A stretch of DNA of 64,000 nucleotides from Amycolatopsis sp. EV170708-02-1 (GTDB lineage: Bacteria > Actinomycetota > Actinomycetes > Mycobacteriales > Pseudonocardiaceae): the NCBI RefSeq assembly GCF_022479115.1, contig NZ_CP092497.1:2356001-2420000 (forward strand), written 5' to 3'. Shown in pieces: positions 1 to 8,917 of this stretch. The translations under genes were made by a program, and so were the position numbers. Every line of letters starts with the position of its first letter. The first letter of the stretch is position 1. The notes beneath the pieces were generated by a model that saw nothing but the letters and a program-made list of their open reading frames with translations, was not told where the DNA came from and ran no database searches.

Positions 1-19
1 TCGGCCTAGCTTCGGTCGC

Positions 20-454
20 GTGCACCACGTTTCCCGGCTCGCCCTCGCCCTCGCGCTCACCGGTTCGGCCGTCGGGCTCGCCCCCGCGACCGCGAACGCC
101 ACCCCCGGCCGCGGTGTCAGCGCCGTGACGCTCTTCGACCACGTGGTCGGCGGCACCCAGTACGTGCTGAAGGAGATCACGCTGGCGCCCGGCGGCAGCA
201 CCGGCTGGCACTTCCACCCCGGCCAGGTACGCGGCGTGGTCGAGCGTGGCGTCCTGAGCCACCACGACGCGACCTGCGCGAGCGACGGCGTCTACCACGC
301 CGGGCAGGCGATCACCGAGGAGAGCGGCCCCGGTTACGTCCACATCGGACGCAACCTCGGGACCGAGCCGGTCGTGCTCGAAGTGCTCTACCGGGTGCCC
401 GCGGGCCAGGCACTGGCCGTCGACGTGCCCAACCCCGGCTGTTCGTTCGACTGA
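20..454 (+). CDS. Secreted cupin-domain protein
   Basis: This encodes a 144-residue protein with an N-terminal signal peptide (hydrophobic run at about residues 6-22, then ATANA). A single small cupin beta-barrel follows. The metal-site pattern is visible as GWHFHPGQ near residue 62, with a later E and H (HIGRNLG) in the second cupin motif. The likely role is an extracytoplasmic small-molecule-binding or oxygenase-like cupin, but the substrate cannot be told. The GTG start lies only 20 bases into the window and the frame stays open to the left edge, so a longer gene is possible. A 17-base gap separates it from the co-directional tannase gene, and the two are probably co-transcribed. The family call is fairly safe; the function is unknown. 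Confidence 0.75.
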   Translation: MHHVSRLALALALTGSAVGLAPATANATPGRGVSAVTLFDHVVGGTQYVLKEITLAPGGSTGWHFHPGQVRGVVERGVLSHHDATCASDGVYHAGQAITEESGPGYVHIGRNLGTEPVVLEVLYRVPAGQALAVDVPNPGCSFD

Positions 455-468
455 TTCCCCGAAGGAAA

Positions 469-2043
469 GTGATGAGACGCAAGAAGTTGTTCCTGGCGGC
501 CGCACCGTTGGCCGCCCTGCTGCCGCTGGTGCTGACCTCGGTCACCCAGACGGCGCCCGCCGCCACCGCGGCGACGTCGTGTGCGGCGGTCCCCGTGGCG
601 GCGCCCGAGGGCGCACGGATCGAGTCCGTCCAGGCGGAGCAGAAGCCCGGCGGCACCGTCACGTTCCCGCCCACCCAGTTCACGCCGCCCGCCACGATCA
701 CCGACGTGCCCGCGTACTGCGAGATCACCGTCACCCTGACCCACGGCAAGGCGGGCGATCACGTCAAGGTGGCCGTCACCCTGCCTCAAACCGGGTGGAC
801 CGGCAGGCTTCAGGCGGTCGGTGGCAGCGCGTACACCGCCGGCCACTTCGGCGCCCCGCTCGTCCAGGCGGTCAAGGACGGCTTCAGCGGCGTGACGACC
901 GACGCCGGCGTCCCGTTGACCTTCCTCGACACCTCGTGGGCACTCACGCCCCAGGGCGAGATCGACAAGCCGCTCGTGACGAACTTCGCGACCCGGTCCG
1001 TGCACGAGGCCGCCCTCGTCGGGAAGGACGTGACGCAGAAGTTCTACCAGCGAGAAGTCGCCTACTCGTACTGGAACGGCTGCTCGACCGGTGGTCGTCA
1101 GGGCTATTCGGAGGCGCAGCGGTATCCGGGTGACTTCGACGGCGTCCTGGCGAACGCGCCCGCCGTGCACTGGGCGGAGTTCGCGGTCGCGACGCTCTGG
1201 CCGCGGGTCGTGATGAACCAGGAGAAGACCTTCCCGGCGACGTGCGTCTTCACCGCGTTCCAGCAGGCCGCGATCAAGGCCTGCGACGGCAGGGACGGGG
1301 TCACGAACGGCATCGTCGACCGGCCGGACGAATGCGGTTACGATCCGCGGTCGCTCATCGGCACGAAGGTGCTCTGCGGCGACAAGGAGGTCACCGTCAC
1401 CGCGGCGGACGCCGAGGTCGTGCGCAAGATCTGGGCCGGGCCGACCGACGAGCACGGACGACGGCTCTGGGCAGGACTGCCCAAGGGAGCGGATTTCGGC
1501 CCGGTGACGACGGCTCCCGGCTTCCCCGTGGCCACGGGCTGGGTGCGGACGTTCCTGAAGAAGCAGCCCGCGTTCGACACCGAGAAGATCACCTACCGGC
1601 AGTTCGCCGACCTGTTCCGCCAGTCGGTGCGGGAATACGACGACGTCATCGGGACCTCGGACCCGGATCTGTCGGACTTCCGCCGCGCGGGCGGCAAGCT
1701 GATCACCTTCGTCGGCACCGACGACCAGCTGATCCCGCCGGGCGGCACGCTGCGGTACCGCCACGAGGTGGAGCGTGAGCTGGGCGGCTCGAAGCGGGTG
1801 AACGACTTCTACCGGCTGTTCCTCGCGCCGGGTGTCGCGCACTGCGGCGGCGGCGCGGGCGCCGCACCGACGAACGCGCTGGGCGCGCTCGTCGACTGGG
1901 TCGAGCACGGCAAGGCACCGGCGACCCTGCCCGCCGCGAACGGCGGCAAGACCCGCGATCTCTGCCCGTATCCGCAGGTTTCGCGGTACCGCGGCCACGG
2001 TGATCCCGCGGTGGCGTCGAGCTACCGCTGCACCGGCCGCTGA
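469..2043 (+). CDS. Secreted tannase/feruloyl esterase family hydrolase
   Basis: This encodes a 524-residue tannase/feruloyl esterase-type hydrolase, predicted to cleave ester bonds of plant phenolics outside the cell. An Arg/Lys-rich start and hydrophobic helix (about 5-30) form a signal peptide. The nucleophile elbow GCSTGGRQGY puts Ser at about 206, the acidic residue is in GTDDQLIPP at about 418, and the catalytic His is in GVAHCGGG at about 458. The paired Cys next to Ser and His is typical of this family, where a disulfide joins the triad loops. The start may be GTG at 469 or the adjacent ATG at 472. GAAGGA at 461-466 sits well for either. A strong hairpin follows the stop. Confidence 0.9.
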   Translation: MMRRKKLFLAAAPLAALLPLVLTSVTQTAPAATAATSCAAVPVAAPEGARIESVQAEQKPGGTVTFPPTQFTPPATITDVPAYCEITVTLTHGKAGDHVKVAVTLPQTGWTGRLQAVGGSAYTAGHFGAPLVQAVKDGFSGVTTDAGVPLTFLDTSWALTPQGEIDKPLVTNFATRSVHEAALVGKDVTQKFYQREVAYSYWNGCSTGGRQGYSEAQRYPGDFDGVLANAPAVHWAEFAVATLWPRVVMNQEKTFPATCVFTAFQQAAIKACDGRDGVTNGIVDRPDECGYDPRSLIGTKVLCGDKEVTVTAADAEVVRKIWAGPTDEHGRRLWAGLPKGADFGPVTTAPGFPVATGWVRTFLKKQPAFDTEKITYRQFADLFRQSVREYDDVIGTSDPDLSDFRRAGGKLITFVGTDDQLIPPGGTLRYRHEVERELGGSKRVNDFYRLFLAPGVAHCGGGAGAAPTNALGALVDWVEHGKAPATLPAANGGKTRDLCPYPQVSRYRGHGDPAVASSYRCTGR

Positions 2044-2061
2044 GGTCCTCCACACCCGTGT

Positions 2062-2093
2062 CCGTCGTGCCGGCGCCCCCTCCGGCACGACGG
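2062..2093 (+). terminator. Rho-independent-like hairpin after tannase gene
   Basis: Perfect 12-base arms (CCGTCGTGCCGG at 2062-2073 and its complement at 2082-2093) enclose an 8-base loop 18 bases after the esterase stop. There is no strong T-tract, as is usual in high-G+C actinobacteria. The remaining 2094-2383 stretch holds no convincing gene and presumably carries the protease promoter. Confidence 0.6.
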
Positions 2094-2383
2094 GCACTTC
2101 CTCACGTTGTGAGAAGTCTTTGCCCTACCCGTCAAAAGTACGGTATTGACGACAGTGGACACCGCGACGGGCCAGCTCGCGCGGCCGCGCACCACTTCTC
2201 GTGAAGACGGCTGAACCGTTGCACCGCAACGGAATCACCGGCCGGATCAGCACGGAACACCGCCATATCGCCCCGCGTCACAGCCGGGCGATATGACCCA
2301 AATGGTATGTACCAGTCGAGTGATGCGCCTCGTACGGTCGGGAACGAATCCCCCTCCCCGCCCGTTTCGAGGAAAGCGTTGAA

Positions 2384-3721
2384 ATGAACAGAAAGATCTT
2401 AGCCGCGGCTGCCGCGGCCATAACCGGGGCAGGCTTGGTCACCGCCATCGCCCTCACTCCCAGCGCGAGCGCCGGTCAGCAAGCCACCGCCGGCGACCAG
2501 GCCCAGTCCGAAATGCTGGCCGCGATGGCCCGCGATCTGAAGATCAGCCCCGAACAGGCCAAAATCCGCCTCGCGAGCGAACAGCGCGCCGCGGTCGCCG
2601 ACACCACGCTGAAGAAGCAGCTCGGCACGTCGTACGCCGGATCGTGGCTGGACGGCAGCGGGACCACGCTGACCGTGGCGGTCACCGACGCCGCCGTGGG
2701 CGACCTGGTGCGCGCCGCGGGGGCGACCCCCAAGACCGTCGCCCGCAGCGCCGCCGACCTCGACGCGGCGAAGCTGCGCCTGGACGCCAAGTCCACCCAG
2801 GCACCGAAGACCGTGCCCGGCTGGTACACCGACGTCACCACCAACTCGATCGTCGTCCTCGCCAACGCCGGTGGCGAAACCGCCGCGAAGTCCTGGGCGG
2901 CCGCGGCCGGCGTGCCGGCCGGTCTGTTCCGCGTCGAGGCGAGCACCGAACAGCCGCGTCCGCTGATCGACATCATCGGCGGCAACGCCTACACCTTCGG
3001 CTCGGGCCGCTGCTCCATCGGTTTCGCGGTCGAGGGCGGCTTCGTCACCGCGGGCCACTGCGGCACCACCGGCACCCGCACCTCGAACCCGAGCGGGACC
3101 GTCGCCGGCTCCAGCTTCCCCGGCAACGACTACGCCTGGGTCCGCGCCGACGCGGGCAACACCCCGCGCCCGCTGGTGAACCGCTACCCCGGCACCGTGC
3201 CGGTCGCCGGTTCGACCGAGGCGCCGGTCAACTCGTCGGTGTGCCGCTCCGGCTCCACCACCGGCTGGCGCTGCGGCACCATCCTGCAGAAGAACACCTC
3301 GGTCACCTACCCCGAGGGCACCATCACCGGCCTGACCCGGACCAACGCCTGCGCCGAACCCGGCGACTCCGGTGGTTCGTGGCTCACCGGCGACCAGGCG
3401 CAGGGCGTCACCTCCGGCGGCTCCGGCAACTGCACCTCCGGCGGCACCATCTACTTCCAGCCGGTCTCGGAGATCCTGAGCGTCTACAACCTGCGCCTGA
3501 CGGTCAGCGGGAACCCGCCGTCCAGCACCACCACCACGCCCACCACCCCGACCAGCCCGACGACGTCGAACCCGCCGGGCGGCACCTGGGCGCCGTACAC
3601 GTACTACGGCTCCGGCGCGACCGCCACCTACGGCGGCAGCAACTACCGGGTCATCCAGCCGCACACCTCCATGCCCGGCTGGGAACCGCCGAACGTGCCC
3701 GCGCTTTGGGAACTCGCCTGA
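2384..3721 (+). CDS. Streptogrisin-like S1 protease with chitin-binding tail
   Basis: This encodes a 445-residue secreted chymotrypsin-fold protease made as a pre-pro-enzyme. A signal peptide (1-30) and an alpha-lytic-type pro-region (about 40-195, with the ARDLKISPEQAK segment) come first. The mature domain begins near IIGGNAYTF, with catalytic His225 in TAGHCGT, Asp249 in GNDYAWVR and Ser329 in PGDSGGSW. Six Cys can form the family's disulfides. A Thr/Pro/Ser linker (about 370-398) leads to a roughly 45-residue C-terminal module with spaced aromatic residues (GTWAPYTYY, PGWEPPNVPALWEL), typical of CBM5/12 chitin-binding domains. This is the streptogrisin C architecture, suggesting proteolysis on chitinous material. 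AGGAAAG at 2370-2376 supports the ATG. Confidence 0.93.
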   Translation: MNRKILAAAAAAITGAGLVTAIALTPSASAGQQATAGDQAQSEMLAAMARDLKISPEQAKIRLASEQRAAVADTTLKKQLGTSYAGSWLDGSGTTLTVAVTDAAVGDLVRAAGATPKTVARSAADLDAAKLRLDAKSTQAPKTVPGWYTDVTTNSIVVLANAGGETAAKSWAAAAGVPAGLFRVEASTEQPRPLIDIIGGNAYTFGSGRCSIGFAVEGGFVTAGHCGTTGTRTSNPSGTVAGSSFPGNDYAWVRADAGNTPRPLVNRYPGTVPVAGSTEAPVNSSVCRSGSTTGWRCGTILQKNTSVTYPEGTITGLTRTNACAEPGDSGGSWLTGDQAQGVTSGGSGNCTSGGTIYFQPVSEILSVYNLRLTVSGNPPSSTTTTPTTPTSPTTSNPPGGTWAPYTYYGSGATATYGGSNYRVIQPHTSMPGWEPPNVPALWELA

Positions 3722-4347
3722 CCTGGACCGCCCCCGGCGACCCGACCTCGCCGGGGGCGGCCCCTCCCCTTCACGACGGCGCGCGGGCGGCGGATCTCGA
3801 ATCCCTCGTCCCCCGCGCCCGCCGCGGTGACCCCGCGGCCACGAACGAGCTGATGAGCATCGTCCAGCCGGTGGTCGCGGACTACTGCCGGAGCAGGATG
3901 GACGGAACAGACGCGCGGGAGATCGCCGCGGAGGACGTCGCGCAGGAGACCTGCCTCGCCGTGCTCACCGCCCTGCCCACCGCGAGGACCGCCGGCGGTT
4001 CCTTCCTCGCCGCCGTTCTCGGGATCGCCGCCCGGAAGGTCGCCGCTGCCTTCCGGCGGCGAGCCCGGGACAGATCGGTTCCCACGCCCGATCCGCCCGA
4101 ACGCGCGACACCCGAGACCGACGAACCCGAGCGCCTCGCCCTCGCCGCCGACGGCCACGACCGGTTGACGCGGCTGATGAGCACCCTTCCCGGGATGCAG
4201 CAGGAGATCCTCCGGTTGCGGATCACGGTGGGGATGACGGCGCCCGAAACCGGGGCGGTCCTGCGGGTGAGTCCCGGCCTGGTCCGGGTCGCCCAGCATC
4301 GCGCCCTGCACAAACTCCGCACGATCATCAGCGAGGAAGACCTGTGA
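3706..4347 (+). CDS. Sigma-70 family sigma factor, SigD/ShbA-like
   Basis: This encodes an alternative RNA polymerase sigma factor of about 213 residues. Region 2 begins with DLESLVPRARRGDPAATNEL and contains AEDVAQETCLAVLTALP. Region 4 is LPGMQQEILRLRITVGMTAPETGAVLRVSPGLVRVAQHRALHKLR. The order and wording match actinobacterial SigD/ShbA-type factors. No ATG or GTG lies before region 2. TTG at 3706 (inside the protease gene's end) is chosen, and CTG at 3718, overlapping the protease TGA, is an alternative. ATG at 3853 would delete part of region 2. The gene ends in a GTGA overlap with the LysR gene, so the two are translationally coupled. No anti-sigma gene is adjacent. The family is certain; the start is not. 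Confidence 0.8.
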   Translation: MGTRLTWTAPGDPTSPGAAPPLHDGARAADLESLVPRARRGDPAATNELMSIVQPVVADYCRSRMDGTDAREIAAEDVAQETCLAVLTALPTARTAGGSFLAAVLGIAARKVAAAFRRRARDRSVPTPDPPERATPETDEPERLALAADGHDRLTRLMSTLPGMQQEILRLRITVGMTAPETGAVLRVSPGLVRVAQHRALHKLRTIISEEDL

Positions 4348-5345
4348 TCAGCCCCCTGATCGGTCCCGCGGACGGCCACACCTGGCCGGTGGAGATCGAT
4401 GTCCGGCATCTGCGCCTGCTCGACGCGATCGCGTCGGCGGGCAGCATCGCGCAGGCCGCGACCTCGCTCGGGCTGTCCCAGCCGGCGTTGAGCGCACAGC
4501 TCCACCGGGTCGAGCGGGCACTTGAGCGGACGGTGTTCGAACGCGACCGGCACGGCGTGCGTCCCACCGCCCTGGGCGAAGTGCTGCTGAACCACGCGCG
4601 ACGCGTACTGGCCGCCGCGGACGACCTCGAACTGGCGATCCGCCGCTTCCGCACCGCGCCGTCCGAGGATCTGCTCCGGATCGGCGCGCTCCCGACCGTG
4701 TTCGCCGAGACGTTGAGCGGCGTGGTCGCCGCGGCCGCGCCCGGCCGTCCGGTCGAACTGCTCGCGATCACGAGCCGGACGGCGTTGTTCTCCGCGCTCC
4801 TCGACGGCACGGTGGAATTGGCGCTGTACGTGGATCACCCCGGCCAGGAGATCGAGCCGCCCGACGGCGTCCACCTGCTTCCCGTCGGGACGGAGCCGGT
4901 GTTCGTGATCGTGTCCCCGGAGCATCCCGTCGCCGGACGCGGCGAGGTGTCCCTGGCGGAACTCGACGGGTCCTCCTGGCTCGCGGTGGCGGGCGGGGAC
5001 GACGAGTTCCACGAGCACCTGACCGACCAGTGCGCCCGCGCCGGTCTCGGCGCGATCACCGTGCAGGAGCTGGCACCGGCGGTGCTGCGCCGGACCGTCC
5101 GGCGTGACCCTCGCGCGGTGGCACTGGCCCAGTCTCTCGATTCGGGCTCCACGATGCCCGGTTCGGTGGTGGCGCTGCGAGGCGTGCCGCTGAGGACGCG
5201 GCATCTCCTGCTGTGGCGCGACGGTTCACCGGTCGACGTCCAGGCTGTCCGAAGTGGACTGGTGCACGCGATCACCGAGCTGGCCGCGATCCGGCACCGC
5301 CTTCCCGAGTGGGCCGCGGCCAACCCCGGGTGGCTCGGCACCTGA
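4344..5345 (+). CDS. LysR-family transcriptional regulator
   Basis: This encodes a 333-residue LysR-type regulator. The N-terminal winged helix-turn-helix (about residues 17-75: LRLLDAIASAGSIAQAATSLGLSQPALS) is followed by a two-lobed effector-binding domain. GTG at 4344 overlaps the preceding TGA, and GAGGAAGA at 4332-4339 is the ribosome site, so expression is coupled to the sigma factor. LysR proteins usually control a divergent neighbour. Here the gene is the second in an operon, so its target is not obvious. The effector is unknown. Confidence 0.9.
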   Translation: MISPLIGPADGHTWPVEIDVRHLRLLDAIASAGSIAQAATSLGLSQPALSAQLHRVERALERTVFERDRHGVRPTALGEVLLNHARRVLAAADDLELAIRRFRTAPSEDLLRIGALPTVFAETLSGVVAAAAPGRPVELLAITSRTALFSALLDGTVELALYVDHPGQEIEPPDGVHLLPVGTEPVFVIVSPEHPVAGRGEVSLAELDGSSWLAVAGGDDEFHEHLTDQCARAGLGAITVQELAPAVLRRTVRRDPRAVALAQSLDSGSTMPGSVVALRGVPLRTRHLLLWRDGSPVDVQAVRSGLVHAITELAAIRHRLPEWAAANPGWLGT

Positions 5346-5353
5346 GCGGTGCC
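5337..5353. terminator. Short hairpin between convergent genes
   Basis: GGCACC (5337-5342) and GGTGCC (5348-5353) pair across the LysR stop codon. The LysR gene and the small minus-strand gene converge here with only 12 bases between them, so this short stem could end transcription from both sides. The stem is weak, so confidence is low. Confidence 0.35.
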
Positions 5354-5357
5354 CTGG

Positions 5358-5594
5358 TCAGCGCTGGATGCAGTCGAGGCCAAGCCCGAACGCCGTGACG
5401 ACGTACTGGCAGATATGCGTCGCGTGCTCCTCGTCGGTTTCCAGGCATCCCACCGGAACACCCAGCAGATCGACGGCGCAGGACGCGTAGAACTGGTTCG
5501 GGCTGCCGGGCACCGGGTCGGCGACGGCGGGCGAAGCGCTCGCGGCGACCAGGAAGGTGACGGCGGCGGCCAATGCGGCGATACGGGACTTCAT
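5358..5594 (-). CDS. Small secreted Cys-containing protein
   Basis: This encodes a 78-residue protein with a clear signal peptide (MKSRIAALAAAVTFLVAASA, cleavage near AVA-DP). It leaves a mature peptide of about 52 residues containing four Cys (ASCAV, VGCLE, HICQY, LDCIQR), enough for two disulfides. I recognise no enzyme family. Small exported Cys peptides of this kind are common and uncharacterised in actinomycetes. It is monocistronic and convergent with the LysR gene. Upstream, at 5617-5632, is a short GC palindrome (CCGGGG...CCCCGG) that might be an operator or a hairpin in the leader. Confidence 0.75.
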   Translation of the reverse strand: MKSRIAALAAAVTFLVAASASPAVADPVPGSPNQFYASCAVDLLGVPVGCLETDEEHATHICQYVVTAFGLGLDCIQR

Positions 5595-5738
5595 GATTCT
5601 CTCCCTTGCCGGATATCCGGGGTATTCCCCGGTCCACCCGCCTTCACCTGGTGATCACCGGAAAGTGTCACGGTGACGTACACCGATGACGTCATCCGAC
5701 GGGCGCCGCGGGCCTTTCGCCCGGCCTAGCGTGATCTC

Positions 5739-6212
5739 ATGCCCGCACTTGGGAAGTTCGCCCTCGCCGCCGCCGTTCTGCTCACCACCGCCTGCAGCGC
5801 CTCCCCGCCCGCTCCGGCTGCGCCCGCTCCCCCGGCCGCGGCCGCCGCCTGGTCGCCCGCTCCCGTGGTGCCGCTGCCGTCGCAGCCTCCGCCGTCGCTG
5901 GTCGTCGACGCGCCTTTGCCCGATCAGCTCGCGATGGGCCTGGTCGTCCTGCGGTACCGGGCGGAGAACCTCCGGATCGTCCCGGTCTACGGCCCGGCCG
6001 CCCTGGACGTGTCGCCGCGGATCGGTCACATCCACGTGACCGTCGACGACGCGGCATGGCACTGGGCGGACGGCAGCGGAGAACCGCTGATCATCCAGTC
6101 GCTGCCGGCGGGACCGCACAAGGTGTGGATCGGTCTCGCCGATCCGACGCACAAGATCCTCGACGAGAAGACGGTGAACTTCGTCGTTCCTGTCCACAGT
6201 GGACACCATTGA
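5739..6212 (+). CDS. DUF6130-like lipoprotein
   Basis: This encodes a 157-residue lipoprotein with lipobox LLTTACSA near residue 20, followed by a Pro/Ala-rich spacer. The folded domain (about 65-155) reads as a small beta-sandwich containing IGHIHVTVDDAAWHW, GEPLIIQSLPAGPHKVWIGLADPTHK. The wording matches the DUF6130 family, whose function is not known. The conserved His-x-His and His residues could bind a metal, but that is inference. The next gene starts one base after the stop, so the two form an operon. A promoter is expected in 5640-5738. Confidence 0.75.
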   Translation: MPALGKFALAAAVLLTTACSASPPAPAAPAPPAAAAAWSPAPVVPLPSQPPPSLVVDAPLPDQLAMGLVVLRYRAENLRIVPVYGPAALDVSPRIGHIHVTVDDAAWHWADGSGEPLIIQSLPAGPHKVWIGLADPTHKILDEKTVNFVVPVHSGHH

Positions 6213-6213
6213 G

Positions 6214-6618
6214 ATGGCCGTCTTCACCCTGACCTTGACACCGCGCCGGGCCGAAACCGACTTCAACGGCCACGTCACCGCGATCGCCTATCACGAGTGG
6301 GCGGATCGTGCCCGGGTCGCCTATCTGCGGCGCGCCGGAGTCGCTTTCGTGCAGGGCGAATCCGGCCCTGTCCTGCTGGAAGCGCGGATCAATTACCTGA
6401 ACGAAATCCGCTTCGGCGACGAGATCACGGTCTCCGTCGAACCCGACTTCGGCACCGGGAAGACCTGGCGTGTCCGACAGCGCTTCCTGCGCTCCGACGG
6501 GGTTCTCGCCGCACGGATCGAATCGGTCTGGGGCCTGCTCGACCACTCGACCCGGCGGCTGACCGAAGACCCGCTCCATGCCCTCACCGCACTGGCGACC
6601 GACCCCGGCCACCTCTGA
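6214..6618 (+). CDS. Hotdog-fold acyl-CoA thioesterase
   Basis: This is a 134-residue single hotdog domain of the 4-hydroxybenzoyl-CoA thioesterase type. The signature is the block ETDFNGHVTAIAYHEWADRAR near the start, which contains the Asp-x-x-x-His-x-x-x active-site region, followed by the long central helix. It is predicted to hydrolyse acyl-CoA thioesters in the cytosol; the chain specificity is unknown. ATG at 6214 lies one base after the lipoprotein stop. A GTG at 6199 inside that gene would add five residues and is less likely. The downstream reductase follows after 19 bases. Confidence 0.85.
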   Translation: MAVFTLTLTPRRAETDFNGHVTAIAYHEWADRARVAYLRRAGVAFVQGESGPVLLEARINYLNEIRFGDEITVSVEPDFGTGKTWRVRQRFLRSDGVLAARIESVWGLLDHSTRRLTEDPLHALTALATDPGHL

Positions 6619-6637
6619 ATTCCCGGAGTTTCCTTCC

Positions 6638-7729
6638 ATGACACTCGATCAGTACTACCTGCTCGGCCGCTCGGGACTGCGCGTCAGCCGGATCGCGCTC
6701 GGCACGATGAACTTCGGCACCGGCGGTTTCCACGCCGCGTACGGGAAGACCGAGGACGAGGTCCGCCCGATCTTCCGCCGGTATCTCGAGGCGGGCGGGA
6801 ACTTCGTCGACACCGCGGACTTCTACACCGCGGGCGAAAGCGAGACCATCCTCGGCCGCCTCATCGCCGAGGCCAAGGTGCGCGACCGGGTCGTGCTCAC
6901 CACCAAGTACACCAACAGCGTCGACCCCGGCGACCCGAACGCCGGCGGCAACGGCCGCAAACATCTGATCCGGGCACTCGAAGCGTCGTTGCGGCGGCTC
7001 GGCACCGACCACGTCGACCTGTTCCTGCTGCACACCTGGGACCGCGTCACGCCGGTCGAAGAGGTGATGCGCACGTTCGACGACCTCGTGCGCGCCGGAA
7101 AGATCCGCTACGCCGGGCTTTCCGACGTACCCGCTTGGTACGCCGCGCGAGCGCAGAGCTTCGCCGAGGCGAACGCGCTGACCCCGGTCGTCAATCTCCA
7201 GCTTCCCTACTCGCTCGTGGAGCGGACCATCGAGACCGAACACGTGCCGATGGGACGGCATCTCGGGCTCGGCGTCACCGCTTGGAGCCCGTTGGCCGGC
7301 GGATTCCTCACCGGCAAGTACCGGCCGTCCGGCGAGACACCGTCCGGCGAAGGCAGGCTGAGCGATCCGGGGAACCCCGGGAGGTCCTGGACGGACCGGG
7401 ACTGGGCGTTGCTGAAGCCGCTGGAGAAGGTCGCGGACGAACTCGGTGTCACGATGGCCCAGGTCGCGATCAACTGGGTCGCGACCCAGCCGGGCGTCGC
7501 GGCCGCCATCGTCGGCGCGAGCAGCGCGGACCAGCTGGGCAAGAGCATGGCCGCGCTCGACTTCGAACTGCCGCCGGAATCGCGGGCGCTCCTCGACGAG
7601 GCGAGCGCCGTTCCGCCGGAGTCGGTGTACCGGATGTTCACGCCCGAGTATCAGAACTGGGTGATCTCGCCCGGGGTGAAGATCGGAGACAAGCCGGCGG
7701 GATACGCGCCTGGGGTGCGGAACTGGTGA
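6638..7729 (+). CDS. Aldo/keto reductase
   Basis: This is a 363-residue NADPH-dependent aldo/keto reductase with a TIM barrel. Visible landmarks are the N-terminal LGRSGLRVSRIALGTMNFG, the catalytic Asp and Tyr in VDTADFYTAGESE, the Lys in LTTKYTN, the His in LFLLHTWD, and the C-terminal cofactor segment (IVGASSADQLGKSMAALDFEL). Length and motifs fit the AKR11/12-like ketoreductases that act on sugars or aliphatic carbonyls. GGAGTTT at 6625-6631 supports ATG 6638; earlier codons in the frame overlap the thioesterase gene. It is the last gene before the repeat array. No terminator-like hairpin is seen directly after the stop. Confidence 0.92.
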   Translation: MTLDQYYLLGRSGLRVSRIALGTMNFGTGGFHAAYGKTEDEVRPIFRRYLEAGGNFVDTADFYTAGESETILGRLIAEAKVRDRVVLTTKYTNSVDPGDPNAGGNGRKHLIRALEASLRRLGTDHVDLFLLHTWDRVTPVEEVMRTFDDLVRAGKIRYAGLSDVPAWYAARAQSFAEANALTPVVNLQLPYSLVERTIETEHVPMGRHLGLGVTAWSPLAGGFLTGKYRPSGETPSGEGRLSDPGNPGRSWTDRDWALLKPLEKVADELGVTMAQVAINWVATQPGVAAAIVGASSADQLGKSMAALDFELPPESRALLDEASAVPPESVYRMFTPEYQNWVISPGVKIGDKPAGYAPGVRNW

Positions 7730-7819
7730 TTTGAGCTCCAGGTGTCGTGGGGGTTGCGACGGCTGTTTCGCGGGGACAGCACCGGTCGTCGGTGGTGCGG
7801 TTTGCTCCCGTGTGCCTGA

Positions 7820-8895
7820 AGCCGTCGCCGTTTTACGGTGATGGACTGGAATGGCTGGTTGCCATTTCCTGGCAACAGCCTGGGCGATCGACTGGCGAAG
7901 CCGACCTCGTACCGGCGCCGCTGATCGGACTGTCGCCGGTTCGCGGCAACGCACCGGAGTTCCATGGCGCGGTCCGCGCGCCTGAAACCGTCGCCGTTCA
8001 CCGGCAACCGGCCAGACAGCCAAGACGAGTTTCACGTGACCTCGTCGCCGAATCCCGGCAACAGCCTGGGCAGCCGATACGCGAAGCCGACCCCGCGCGG
8101 CAGCCACCGTCAGGACAGTTGCCGGTGCTCGGCAACGAACCAGCCCTCCGAGACAGACCGCCCGGACGGCATTGCCGCGTGCCCGAACCCGCCGCCGTTT
8201 TCCGGCCACGGCCCGGAATAGCTGGTCGCCATTTCACGGCAACAACCTGAGCGACCGACTCGCGAAGCCGACCCCGCACCACCGCCGCCGACCGAACTGT
8301 CGCCATTTCGCGGCAACGCACCGGTCTTCCACGGCACGGACACTCCCGTCAACCTGAACCCGTCGCCGATTCCCGGCAACAGCCAGGGCAACCGACCCCG
8401 TCAAGACGATTGCCGTTTCCCGGCAACGAACCAGCCCACCGAGACGGACCGCCCGACATCACTGCCGCGCGCCTGAACCCGTCGCCGTTCTCCGGCCACG
8501 GCCCGGAATGGCCAACTGAGCTGGTCGCCATTTCCCGGCAACACAGCCTGAACAGACAAGCCGCGAAGCAAACCCAACAGTTGCCACATCCCGGCAACCA
8601 ACCAGCCACCGCGTCACAGACCATCCACCACACAACCGCAGACAGGAACCCGTCGCCCTTCTCCGGCCACGGCCCGGAATCGCCAAGTCAGCTGGTCGCC
8701 ATGCCCCGCCGACAGCCCGAGCGACCCAACCCACGAAACCGACCCGTCAGAACAATTGCCGATTCCCGGCAACGAACCACCCGCCGTGGCGCGGACCGCA
8801 CCCGGCAGCACCGTCGGCCACCAGACCCCCTCGCCGATTCCCGGCAACAGCCAGCGCCGCCCAGGCAGTCACGCCCCCCAGCAACGAACCGCCAC
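7820..8895. repeat. Array of imperfect hairpin-core repeats, gene-free
   Basis: No gene is supported between 7730 and 8917. Instead about 18 copies of a degenerate core, roughly TYGCC(R)NTTCCCGGCAAC, occur every 36-75 bases. Each core is a small inverted repeat (for example TTGCCG...CGGCAA with a 5-base loop). Flanking words define subtypes: B (cores near 7821, 7990, 8186, 8474, 8647), with CGTCGCCGTTCTCCGGCCA and GGCCCGGAAT; A (7857, 8041, 8222, 8520, 8690), with CTGGTCGCC...GGCAACA; C (7930, 8297), ending GGCAACGCACCGG; D (8116, 8408, 8580, 8753), ending GGCAACGAACCAGCC. Subtypes recur in a B-A-C/D order, so a compound unit seems to have been amplified and then drifted. Reading frames through it have repetitive, implausible proteins. 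Confidence 0.8.
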
Positions 8896-8917
8896 AAGCC
8901 CGAGCGCACAAGCCCGA

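Noticed and set aside
388..2097. Long minus-strand reading frame opposite the tannase gene
   Set aside because: It is an antisense product of high G+C: Arg/Gly/Asp-rich, no domain, and the plus strand has a complete enzyme with a catalytic triad.
7820..8895. CRISPR array
   Set aside because: Repeats are degenerate, the intervals vary from 36 to 75 bases and share sequence, and no cas gene is near.
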